Shown piece by piece: positions 29,963 to 40,574 of a DNA stretch of 40,574 nt. Position 1 is the first letter of the stretch. Every line of letters begins with the position of its first letter. The translations under genes were made by a program, and so were the position numbers. The stretch comes from Deinococcus radiopugnans ATCC 19172. Its GTDB lineage: Bacteria > Deinococcota > Deinococci > Deinococcales > Deinococcaceae. The notes beneath the pieces were generated by a model that worked only from the letters and a program-made list of their open reading frames with translations, was not told where the DNA came from and made no database searches. Where the stretch lies: NCBI RefSeq assembly GCF_006335125.1, contig NZ_VDMO01000028.1:1-40574 (forward strand). The letters run 5' to 3'.

Positions 29963-29965
29963 TCC

Positions 29966-30493
29966 ATGCCCCGCGTCTGGAAATTTGGCGACAGCGTGAA
30001 CACCGACGACATCCTGCCCGGCAAGTTCGCGCCGTTCATGGCCGGCGAGGACGTGTTCCAGACCTTCGCCTTCCACTACACCCGCCCGGAATTCGCCGCG
30101 CAGGTTGAGCCCGGCGACGTGCTGATCGGCGGGCGCAACTGGGGCCTGGGCAGCAGCCGCGAGTACGCCCCGCAGGCCCTCAAGAAGCTGCGGGTGGGGG
30201 CCATCGTCGCCCCCAGCTTCGCGCGCATCCATTACCGCAACCTCTTAAATCTGGGCATTCCCGCCTTCGAGGCCGACCTGACCGGGGTGCTGGAGGACGG
30301 CGAAGAGGTCACGCTGGACATCGACACGGGCGTGCTGACCCACCCGCGCGGCACCGTGCAACTGCCGCCCCCGCCCGAATTTCTGCGCGAGGCGCTGGCC
30401 GAAGGCAGCATCCTGGCCTTTTTCAAGAAGCACGGGCGTTTTCCGGGTGAACACAGTCCCGGAGAAAAGCCCTCGGAAGGCCAAACCCCGTAG
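29966..30493 (+). CDS. lysU: 3-isopropylmalate / homoaconitate dehydratase small subunit
   Basis: This 175-residue protein is the swivelling domain of an aconitase-type enzyme. It has the N-terminal KFGDSVNTDDILPGK, GDVLIGGRNWGLGSSREYAP, which holds substrate-binding Arg and Ser, and PSFARIHYRNLLNLGIPAFE. LeuD (leucine) and LysU/HacB (lysine) look alike at this level. The next genes are the LysW and LysX of the alpha-aminoadipate pathway, so LysU is the better guess, though the specificity loop does not prove it. The large subunit is not in the window. No gap-closing partner lies on the other side. Confidence 0.85.
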   Translation: MPRVWKFGDSVNTDDILPGKFAPFMAGEDVFQTFAFHYTRPEFAAQVEPGDVLIGGRNWGLGSSREYAPQALKKLRVGAIVAPSFARIHYRNLLNLGIPAFEADLTGVLEDGEEVTLDIDTGVLTHPRGTVQLPPPPEFLREALAEGSILAFFKKHGRFPGEHSPGEKPSEGQTP

Positions 30494-30502
30494 CAGACCC
30501 CG

Positions 30503-30508
30503 TAGACT
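30503..30508 (+). promoter_or_regulatory. -10 box TAGACT of the zinc-ribbon gene
   Basis: TAGACT lies seven bases before ATG 30516. The GGAGG between them is only two bases from the start, too close for normal ribosome binding, so leaderless initiation from this internal promoter is likely. Confidence 0.45.
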
Positions 30509-30515
30509 GGAGGTT

Positions 30516-30872
30516 ATGGCTACGCTGGAAATTGAATGCCCCGTCTGCGCCGAGGTGCTGGAACTGAGTGACGCCGACCGCGCCGAGCTGAAGGTGGGCG
30601 ACGTGATCGTGTGCGACTCGTGCAACGCCGAGATGGAAATCACCCGCAACGGCGGCGGCGAGGACTTCGAGCTGGAACTGCTGGGCATCCTGACCCTGTG
30701 CCCCAACTGCAACGAGGAATTCGAGGTCACCGAGGACGTCCTGGCGGCCGCTCCCACCGTGCAGGCCACCGACGGCAGCGAGGTCAGCCTGGTGAGCTGT
30801 CCCCACTGTCAGGCCAGCATCGAGCTGGAATTCGAGGACGAAGAGGATCGCCCCGCTCTGTCTAGCCAATAG
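30516..30872 (+). CDS. double zinc-ribbon protein resembling two LysW domains
   Basis: This 118-residue very acidic protein has two zinc-ribbon modules. Module 1 (residues 8-42) is ECPVCAEVLELSDADRAELK then IVCDSCNAEMEI. Module 2 (residues 65-108) has LCPNCNEEFEV and SCPHCQASIEL. Each is C-x-x-C plus C-x-x-C, and the first is spaced like the zinc ribbon of LysW. It lacks the EDWGE C-terminus of LysW and ends in DRPALSSQ, so it cannot carry the substrate on a terminal glutamate. Position between lysU and lysW suggests a role in lysine synthesis or in metal supply, but this is inference. Its stop overlaps a hairpin leading to lysW. Confidence 0.8.
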   Translation: MATLEIECPVCAEVLELSDADRAELKVGDVIVCDSCNAEMEITRNGGGEDFELELLGILTLCPNCNEEFEVTEDVLAAAPTVQATDGSEVSLVSCPHCQASIELEFEDEEDRPALSSQ

Positions 30873-30910
30873 CGTTTGAAAACCTTATGATCCCTTAGCC
30901 TATCAAACGC
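30872..30910 (+). promoter_or_regulatory. hairpin joining zinc-ribbon stop to lysW ribosome site
   Basis: GCGTTTGA (30872-30879) and TCAAACGC (30903-30910) form a perfect eight-base-pair stem. The left arm overlaps the last base of the TAG stop of the upstream gene, and the right arm directly abuts AAGGAG (30911-30916) of lysW. It may act as an RNA stability or translation-control structure. Confidence 0.5.
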
Positions 30911-30921
30911 AAGGAGAAATG

Positions 30922-31096
<175 letters not shown>

Positions 31097-31173
31097 CCCT
31101 CTGTCGGCATCTGGCGGTCAGCGCAGCCCCTGCCCTGGCCGCCGTTTGCTGGAGGCTTTTTCCCTGAACTGCT

Positions 31174-32064
31174 ATGGCCGAACTTGCCGTGCTGTATGAC
31201 CGCATCCGCCCCGACGAGAAGATGCTGTTCGAGGCGCTGGACGCCCTGGGCACGCCCTACGACAAGGTGTACGTCCCGCACCTGAAACTGACCTTCGACG
31301 ACGCGGGCGCCGCCGCCGTGCCGTGGAGAGTCGCCATCGAGCGCTGCGTCAGCCAGACGCGCGGCCACGCGGTCACCCGCGCGCTGGAGGGCTTCGGCGT
31401 GCAGGTGATCAACCCCGGCCACGTCATCGAGTTGTGCGGCGACAAGCTGGCGACGAACGCCCGCCTGCACGCCGCCGGGCTGCCCACCCCGCGCACCGGG
31501 GTCAGCTTCGACGGCGACGCCGCGCTGGAACAGATCGAATCTCTGGGCTACCCGCTGGTGCTCAAGCCCACAGTGGGTTCCTGGGGGCGCATGGTCAGCC
31601 GGCTCAATGACCGCGACGCCGCCGAGGCCGTCATCGAACACAAGGAAGTGCTGGGCGGCCCGCAGCACGGCGTCTTCTACGTGCAGGAACTGGTGAACAA
31701 GCCGGGGCGCGACATCCGCGCCTTCGTCATCGGCGGCGAGTGCATCGGCGCGATCTACCGCACGTCTGAACACTGGATCACCAACACGGCGCGCGGCGCC
31801 AAGGCCAGCAACTGCGAGGTCACGCCTGAGCTGGCCGATCTGGCCGTGCGGTCTGCTGCCGCCGTGGACGGGCGCATCGTCGCCATCGATCTGGTGGAAG
31901 ACCCGCAGCGCCGGGGCGAGTGGGGCGGCCTGCTGGTCATCGAGATCAACCACACCATGGAGTTCAAGAACAGCGTCTCCACGACGGGCGTGGACATTCC
32001 CCGCCGGATGGGCGAGTACGCGATTGGACTGCTGGAAAAGGCGCCTGCCGGTCAAGCTGTCTAG
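31174..32064 (+). CDS. lysX: alpha-aminoadipate--LysW ligase LysX
   Basis: This 296-residue ATP-grasp ligase of the RimK/LysX class reads [20 protein letters not shown] at the start, then [40 protein letters not shown] (ATP-binding loop) and [20 protein letters not shown] (metal-binding site and substrate end). It joins alpha-aminoadipate to the C-terminal glutamate of LysW. The SD-like GGAGG is far (about 20 bases) from ATG 31174. It closes the run of four same-strand genes; lysZ, lysY, lysJ and lysK are not in the window. A weak GGGAC/GTCCC hairpin follows the stop. Confidence 0.93.
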   Translation: MAELAVLYDRIRPDEKMLFEALDALGTPYDKVYVPHLKLTFDDAGAAAVPWRVAIERCVSQTRGHAVTRALEGFGVQVINPGHVIELCGDKLATNARLHAAGLPTPRTGVSFDGDAALEQIESLGYPLVLKPTVGSWGRMVSRLNDRDAAEAVIEHKEVLGGPQHGVFYVQELVNKPGRDIRAFVIGGECIGAIYRTSEHWITNTARGAKASNCEVTPELADLAVRSAAAVDGRIVAIDLVEDPQRRGEWGGLLVIEINHTMEFKNSVSTTGVDIPRRMGEYAIGLLEKAPAGQAV

Positions 32065-32116
32065 CGGCTCGGGACTGACGTCCCGCCTCGTGCTGACTTG
32101 CACAGGCGGAATGCTC

Positions 32117-32122
32117 TAGCCT
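32117..32122 (+). promoter_or_regulatory. -10 box TAGCCT of pepF
   Basis: TAGCCT ends seven bases before ATG 32130. Confidence 0.45.
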
Positions 32123-32129
32123 CGGGCAC

Positions 32130-33945
<1,816 letters not shown>

Positions 33946-33956
<11 letters not shown>

Positions 33957-35145
33957 AAGCAGACTTCATCTGATCGACTGCACGACTCAGAATTTTTGAG
34001 TAATCGGGCCTGGGCACGGCCACCGTTGCGGCCATCGCCTCGCCCCATGACTGCCACAAGGCGTCTGGATTCACGATATGCGGCAGGGGTGTTCCCTGAC
34101 CGATCACCTGACCAAAGCCGCTCACGATTGGATTGTTCCGCAGTTCGGCGCGGGCGCGGCGGCTGGCCGGAATGCGCCCGCCCGCCTTCGCCAGCGCCAC
34201 CTGTGCTTCCTGACCCGTGAGTTGCCGGGCAAACTGCGCGGCCACGGTTTTCTGCGTGCTGTCGGCGCTCACGTAGACCCCAGAGACGCTGACGAACGGA
34301 CTCCATTCGCGGGCCGCGCCGGGCGGTCTGGGCAGCGGCGCGAGCCCGAAGTCCATTCCTGCCTGTACAAGATCACCCATGTCCCAGGGGCCGGCCAGAA
34401 ACATGGCCGCCTTGCCCGTGAGGAACAGGCGCTTGGCCTCGCCCTCATCCACGGCGGCGTGCATCACCCCGTCCTGGTAAATCAGATCGTTGATCAGCAC
34501 CGCCGCTTTCACGGCCCCGGCACTGGCAAGTCCAACATCTTGTACATCAGGGCCGCTCTTGCCCTTTCCGAACACGTACCCGCCATACGCGCTGATCAGG
34601 CCGTAGTTCATGTAGGGGTTGCGCGTGTCCCAAGCCAAACCAGACCGGCCCCCCCAGGAATTGACGCGGGCGGCGTCCATCAGGGCGGGCCAGGTTCTGG
34701 GCGCATCCCGAACCAACTGTCTGTTGTAGGCCAACGCCACGGCTTCTGCTGTCAGGGGCAGACCGTACAGCTTGCCGCCTATTTTCATCGTCTCCAGAGT
34801 CGGGGCGTCGTCATCGGTCGCCGTGAGTTTGAAGGGGCCGGGGGCGGCAACCACCCCACGCCACACGGACAGGGCCAGGTAGTCGTGCGGGACACCGACG
34901 AAGACGTCGGGCGCTGGGACGCCTGACGGGCGCTCGTCGCCCATGAAGCTGGTCACCGCAGCAGTGAACGAGACGTTGTGGACGCTGACCTGCTGGCCGG
35001 TGCGGGCGCTGAAGGTCTGGGCCTGTGCCCTGAGCCACCCGGCGTCCGCACCAATAAAGTGGCTCCAGACCGAGAGGCTGTCCGCCCTGGCGCTGCCCAG
35101 GCAGGCGAGAATGAATCCGATGCACCACGCGGGCCTGATTTTCAT
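33946..35145 (-). CDS. sugar-type ABC transporter solute-binding protein
   Basis: This 399-residue protein has a signal peptide ([20 protein letters not shown]) cleaved after ARA at residue 21 or so, so it is periplasmic or surface-bound. The mature part resembles MalE-type binding proteins: [60 protein letters not shown] and a hinge [20 protein letters not shown], the latter being a hallmark of maltose/maltodextrin-type proteins. No permease or ATPase gene is next to it, so it is an orphan or shares a permease located elsewhere. ATG 35145 has TACCCT eight bases upstream. It overlaps pepF by 11 bases at the ends. Confidence 0.9.
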
Positions 35146-35153
35146 TGTTCCTA

Positions 35154-35159
35154 AGGGTA
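35154..35159 (-). promoter_or_regulatory. -10 box TACCCT of the solute-binding-protein gene
   Basis: TACCCT on the minus strand lies eight bases before ATG 35145. Confidence 0.45.
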
Positions 35160-35289
35160 CATCAACCTTCCCTGACCATCGCAACGGGTCCGCAACAGGA
35201 CAACAGACCGCACCCGAGGCGGGGCCTGTTCCTGCTGAGGAGTTGAGTTTTATATCCTAAAGATTCAGGTTTCGCTGGAACTCAAGCTC

Positions 35290-36024
35290 TCACTTCAAAG
35301 CGTCATTCATCCCCACCACGTCCGGCACCTTGAGGCTCGCGCCGCCCACCAGCGCGCCGTTCACATTGGGCTGGCCGCAGATGCTGGCGATGTTGTCGGC
35401 CTTGACGCTGCCGCCGTACAGGATGCGGATGCCGTCGGCATCGCTGCCATAACGCTCCGTCAGCGCGTCCCGGATGGCGGCGGCCAGTTCCTCGGCGTCG
35501 TCGGCGGTGGCGGTCTTGCCGGTGCCGATGGCCCAGACCGGTTCGTAGGCCACCACGACGTCCGGCCCCACACCGCTCAGGCTGCCCTCCAGCTGTTTCA
35601 GCGTGTAGGCCACCTGTTCGCCCTTCTCGCGTACGTCCAGACCCTCGCCCACACAGACAATCGGAATCAGGCCGTTGGCCTGCGCCTGCTTGGCCTTGGC
35701 GGCCACGTCCGCGTCCGTCTCGCCGTGGTACTCGCGGCGTTCGCTGTGGCCCACCACAACGTATTTCGCGCCCACGTCCACCAGCATGGCGGCGCTGATC
35801 TCGCCGGTGTACGCGCCCGATTCATGCTTGGAGACGTCCTGCGCCCCCAGCGCCACGCCGGGGGGCAGATGCGCCGCCAGCGACGGCAGCGTGATGGACG
35901 GGGCCATCACCGCCAGTTCGGCCTCGCCGGGTTCCAACTTCTCGCGCAGTTCCTCGGCCCAGGCGCGGGCCTCGGCGGGGGTCTTGTTCATCTTCCAGTT
36001 CAGGGCCAGCAGGTTCTGGGGCAT
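35290..36024 (-). CDS. tpiA: triosephosphate isomerase
   Basis: This 244-residue TIM-barrel enzyme interconverts dihydroxyacetone phosphate and glyceraldehyde 3-phosphate. Active-site residues are visible: Asn9 and Lys11 (LNWKMNK), His93 (VGHSERR) and Glu161 ([11 protein letters not shown]). AAGGAGT lies about eight bases before ATG 36024. It is the third glycolytic gene in the minus-strand series gap-pgk-tpiA, about 100 bases after pgk. The gap to pgk holds a repeat hairpin that could modulate read-through. Its length is typical. Confidence 0.97.
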   Translation of the reverse strand: MPQNLLALNWKMNKTPAEARAWAEELREKLEPGEAELAVMAPSITLPSLAAHLPPGVALGAQDVSKHESGAYTGEISAAMLVDVGAKYVVVGHSERREYHGETDADVAAKAKQAQANGLIPIVCVGEGLDVREKGEQVAYTLKQLEGSLSGVGPDVVVAYEPVWAIGTGKTATADDAEELAAAIRDALTERYGSDADGIRILYGGSVKADNIASICGQPNVNGALVGGASLKVPDVVGMNDALK

Positions 36025-36061
36025 GGGGGGACTCCTTGGATGAGAGGGGGGAAGCGAGTGG

Positions 36062-36123
36062 GTCTAAGGGTCTGGGCGCAAAGATTCTTGTCTTTCAGCC
36101 CCTAGACCGTTGGACCCTTAGAC
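36062..36123. repeat. inverted repeat sharing GACCCTTAGAC with 29930-29940
   Basis: GTCTAAGGGTC (36062-36072) and GACCCTTAGAC (36113-36123) form a perfect 11-base inverted repeat, with a partial extra copy (CCCTAGACC) inside. It lies between pgk and tpiA and could act as a transcript hairpin. The same 11-mer ends the tandem repeat before lysU. Confidence 0.6.
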
Positions 36124-36128
36124 AACCG

Positions 36129-37298
36129 TCAGACCATCGCCTCCACGCCGGGCAGCGCCTGCCCTTCCAGCAGTTCCAGGCTGGCGCCGCCGCCGGTAGA
36201 GATGTGCGAGACCTTATCGGCCTGCCCGCTCTTGTTGATGGCGCTGACGCTGTCGCCGCCGCCGATCACCGTGTAGGCGTCGCTCAGGTTGCCTACGGCT
36301 TTCGCAATCGCGTTGGTGCCGCCCGCGAACGCCTCGAACTCGAAGACACCCAGCGGCCCGTTCCAGAACACGGTTTTCGCGCCATGAAGCGCTTCGGTGT
36401 AGGCCTTGACCGTGTCCGGCCCGGCGTCCAGTCCCTGCCAACCGTCGGGAATCTGGTCACTGGGCACGATTTTGGTGTTCGCATCCGCGCTGAAGGCGTC
36501 GGCGGCGATCACGTCCGTGGGCAGCATCAGCTTGTCGCCGTACGTGGCCAACAGGCGCTTGGCGAGATCGAGCTGGTCATCCTCGTGGATGCTGGCCCCG
36601 ATCTGGCCGCCCTGCGACTTGATAAAGGTGTAGGCCATGCCGCCGCCGATCAGCATGCGGTCCACCTTGGGCAGCAGGTTCTCGATCACCTTGATCTTGT
36701 CGCTGACCTTCGCGCCGCCGATGATCACCACGTAGGGCCGCGCCGGATCGTGCAGCAGCCGGCCCAGGGCGTCCACCTCACGCTGAAGCAGCAGGCCTGC
36801 CGCGTGCGGCAACTCGCCCGCCACACCGCTGACCGACGAGTGCGCCCGGTGCGCGCTGCCGAAGGCGTCCAGCACGAAGGCGTCGCCCAGCCGCGCCAGC
36901 CGGGCGTTCAGGCCCGCGTCGTTCTTTTCCTCGCCCGCCTCGAAACGCACGTTTTCCAGCAGGGCCACCGCGCCCGCCTTCAGGTTCCGCACCGCCACCA
37001 GCGTCTCGTCGCCCGACGGCAGGCTGTCGATAAACGTCACGTCCTGACCCAGCGCTTTGGACAGCACCTCCGCCACGGGCTTCAGGCTGTATTTCGCCTC
37101 CGGCCCGTTCTTGGGGCGTCCGAAGTGGCTCATCAGCACCACCGAGGCCGCGCCCATCTCCAGCAGTTTCTTGATGGTGGGCAGGCTGGCCGTGACGCGG
37201 GTGTCGTCCTGCACCACGCCGTCCTTGATCGGCACGTTGTAATCCACGCGCACGAGGACGCGCTTGCCCTTCACGTCGAGTTGATCGAGATTTTTCAT
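36129..37298 (-). CDS. pgk: phosphoglycerate kinase
   Basis: This 389-residue two-domain kinase opens [20 protein letters not shown] and has [40 protein letters not shown] and the C-terminal nucleotide-binding GGGDSVSAI and [13 protein letters not shown]. It transfers phosphate from 1,3-bisphosphoglycerate to ADP. GAGGGAGGAAGG precedes the ATG. A terminator lies between gap and pgk, and a TATATG box follows it 12 bases before the ATG; this suggests partial uncoupling from gap. Confidence 0.97.
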   Translation of the reverse strand: MKNLDQLDVKGKRVLVRVDYNVPIKDGVVQDDTRVTASLPTIKKLLEMGAASVVLMSHFGRPKNGPEAKYSLKPVAEVLSKALGQDVTFIDSLPSGDETLVAVRNLKAGAVALLENVRFEAGEEKNDAGLNARLARLGDAFVLDAFGSAHRAHSSVSGVAGELPHAAGLLLQREVDALGRLLHDPARPYVVIIGGAKVSDKIKVIENLLPKVDRMLIGGGMAYTFIKSQGGQIGASIHEDDQLDLAKRLLATYGDKLMLPTDVIAADAFSADANTKIVPSDQIPDGWQGLDAGPDTVKAYTEALHGAKTVFWNGPLGVFEFEAFAGGTNAIAKAVGNLSDAYTVIGGGDSVSAINKSGQADKVSHISTGGGASLELLEGQALPGVEAMV

Positions 37299-37318
37299 CC
37301 TTCCTCCCTCATATAAAA

Positions 37319-37352
37319 AAGATGGCAGAAGGCCTCAGCCCTCCACCATCTT
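37319..37352 (-). terminator. intrinsic terminator between gap and pgk
   Basis: On the minus strand AAGATGG (37346-37352) pairs with CCATCTT (37319-37325) over an inner GC-rich loop that can extend the stem, followed by a TTTTTTAT tract. It would end most transcripts from gap. A TATATG at 37309-37314 on the downstream side may restart pgk. Confidence 0.7.
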
Positions 37353-37362
37353 CCGTCAATGC

Positions 37363-38433
<1,071 letters not shown>

Positions 38434-38442
38434 TCATGGCTC

Positions 38443-38448
38443 AGTCTA
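38443..38448 (-). promoter_or_regulatory. possible -10 box TAGACT of gap
   Basis: TAGACT on the minus strand lies 60 bases before the gap ATG, leaving a normal leader with a Shine-Dalgarno site. No good -35 is seen. Bases 38449-38843 hold no credible intact gene; see the findings. Confidence 0.35.
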
Positions 38449-38830
38449 ACGGCTGACCGCTGTTTCGGCTTCGCGTCTCATCTACACCAAAGCGTCACAT
38501 TGGTCGTCGCGGCGTTGCTCAGCGCAGTGCGCGGTCTGGATGGGCTGCGGAAAAGACCGGTTGCCGGACGCCGGTCAATAGACGAGTCATCCCAGCACGG
38601 CGACATCAGCATCACCCCTGATCCGTCGCGTCCGCCCGCGGCTGGCGGCCGAGGTGCTGACCCTGTTGGACGTGACCGCTGCCGCCAAACGGTGTGGGTA
38701 CTCGACACTCAGGTGTTGGAGAGTGGACAGAGCAGAGAACGTGGGGCGCGAGCATGATCCACAGTTCTTCTCGTTCTCGCCCCAGACGCCGCTGCCCAGA
38801 CTTTATGTTCTGCGTCCCCCAGCCGCGCCC

Positions 38831-38836
38831 CATACT
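38831..38836 (+). promoter_or_regulatory. -10 box CATACT of lysC
   Basis: CATACT lies seven bases before ATG 38844 and matches four of six TATAAT positions. Confidence 0.4.
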
Positions 38837-38843
38837 GAGCCGC

Positions 38844-40256
<1,413 letters not shown>

Positions 40257-40273
40257 GTCCAAAGGACAAATTT

Positions 40274-40297
40274 TTCACGAATTAGATCTATCGTGAA
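40274..40297. repeat. inverted repeat after lysC in an AT-rich patch
   Basis: TTCACGA (40274-40280) and TCGTGAA (40291-40297) flank attAGATCTat, so the whole 24 bases are nearly palindromic. The surrounding 40257-40345 is markedly AT-rich. It may end lysC transcripts or serve as a binding site; no T-tract supports a strong terminator. Confidence 0.45.
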
Positions 40298-40444
40298 TTA
40301 AATCACTTGAACCTTATATTCTCGAGTCATCTAAACTGCCGTCCTCACAAGGTGTTTGCCTCCAAAAGTTTTTGCCCTGACAGTTCATGCAAGCCCAATC
40401 ATGGCGGGACAGGGGAGAGCAACGCGCGGAGATGGACCGAACAT

Positions 40445-40574
40445 CTCATACGGAATCCGATTAATTCCTTAACAAAGGCCACCAATGGAAGAGGGTGTGC
40501 TGGGAAAGGAGATCGGGTTGGGTCTCCAACCAGGCGCACTGCTGAGCGAGGGTCTCAGTAAAGTCCTGCAGGGT
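40445..40574 (-). mobile_element. end of an insertion sequence (continues past the window)
   Basis: The terminal repeat CTCATACGGAATCCG (40445-40459) is followed within two bases by the stop of a transposase-like reading frame on the minus strand. The tight spacing of terminal repeat and stop is typical of insertion sequences. The end matches those of the element at 11979-12120. Confidence 0.65.
40461..40574 (-). CDS. transposase, C-terminal end (partial)
   Basis: The minus-strand frame is open to the window edge and ends in TAA at 40461-40463. The last 37 residues read TLQDFTETLAQQCAWLETQP and continue to HWWPLLRN. This helical, tryptophan-rich tail just inside the terminal inverted repeat fits the end of a DDE-type transposase, perhaps of the IS4/IS701 group, but the family cannot be fixed from the tail alone. 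The reading frame is intact where visible. Confidence 0.6.
   Translation of the reverse strand, partial: TLQDFTETLAQQCAWLETQPDLLSQHTLFHWWPLLRN

Noticed and set aside
30870..30910. Intrinsic terminator between the ribbon gene and lysW
   Set aside because: The stem is good, but no T-tract follows; it abuts a Shine-Dalgarno site instead, so a translation-related role is likelier.

Overview
The window looks like a piece of a Deinococcus chromosome. It is GC-rich with strongly GC-biased third codon positions. It encodes a Dps1-type ferritin with the long Lys-rich N-terminus known from D. radiodurans, a LysU/LysW/LysX lysine-biosynthesis cluster of the Deinococcus-Thermus type, and about twenty genes whose start codon lies only 5-9 bases after a TANNNT -10 box, the leaderless-mRNA signature described for Deinococcus. 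No rRNA, tRNA or CRISPR array was seen. The species was not identified.

Layout. 1-1353: the end of one gene, then three overlapping small genes, the last a DJ-1/PfpI-fold protein without the family's cysteine. 1393-4373: a PIG-L deacetylase, a small hypothetical gene, and a ParA ATPase / ribbon-helix-helix-like protein / HEAGH membrane protein operon. 4440-8648: aldo/keto reductase, threonine-dehydratase-like enzyme, MBL-fold hydrolase, Dps1, DUF4385 protein. 8673-11881: MnmE, a DUF4258 protein with a terminator-like hairpin in its leader, and a tandem GNAT acetyltransferase. 11882-12311: a gene-free stretch with a MITE-like element. 12312-17388: GMC oxidoreductase, then an operon of a PASTA protein with a degenerate kinase-like domain, a cysteine desulfurase and an HD protein. 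17510-19677: a two-subunit 3-oxoacid CoA-transferase and PspA. 19877-23089: a secreted protein, a macrodomain protein with guanylate kinase, and a lipoprotein hydrolase.

23073-29076 is an ABC exporter, a small membrane protein, a CadC-like metal sensor, a ZIP transporter, a glutaredoxin-like protein and a Zn/Cd P-type ATPase. The ATPase promoter carries an ArsR/SmtB-type operator. The sensor keeps, at exact relative spacing, all eight ligands of the two metal sites of CadC, so the cluster reads as a metal-homeostasis regulon.

29165-32064 leads into lysine biosynthesis: a LeuD/LysU-type dehydratase subunit, an unusual double zinc-ribbon protein, a 57-residue LysW that has lost all four zinc cysteines, and LysX. 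The pairing of a cysteine-less carrier protein with a cysteine-rich LysW-like neighbour is the most interesting biology in the window. 32130-35145 holds oligoendopeptidase F and an orphan sugar-type binding protein. 35290-38382 is the glycolytic series gap-pgk-tpiA on the minus strand. 38844-40256 is aspartate kinase, supplying the threonine/methionine branch while lysine is made by the LysW route. At the right edge an insertion sequence begins; its terminal inverted repeat matches that of the MITE-like element 28 kb away, suggesting an autonomous/non-autonomous pair.
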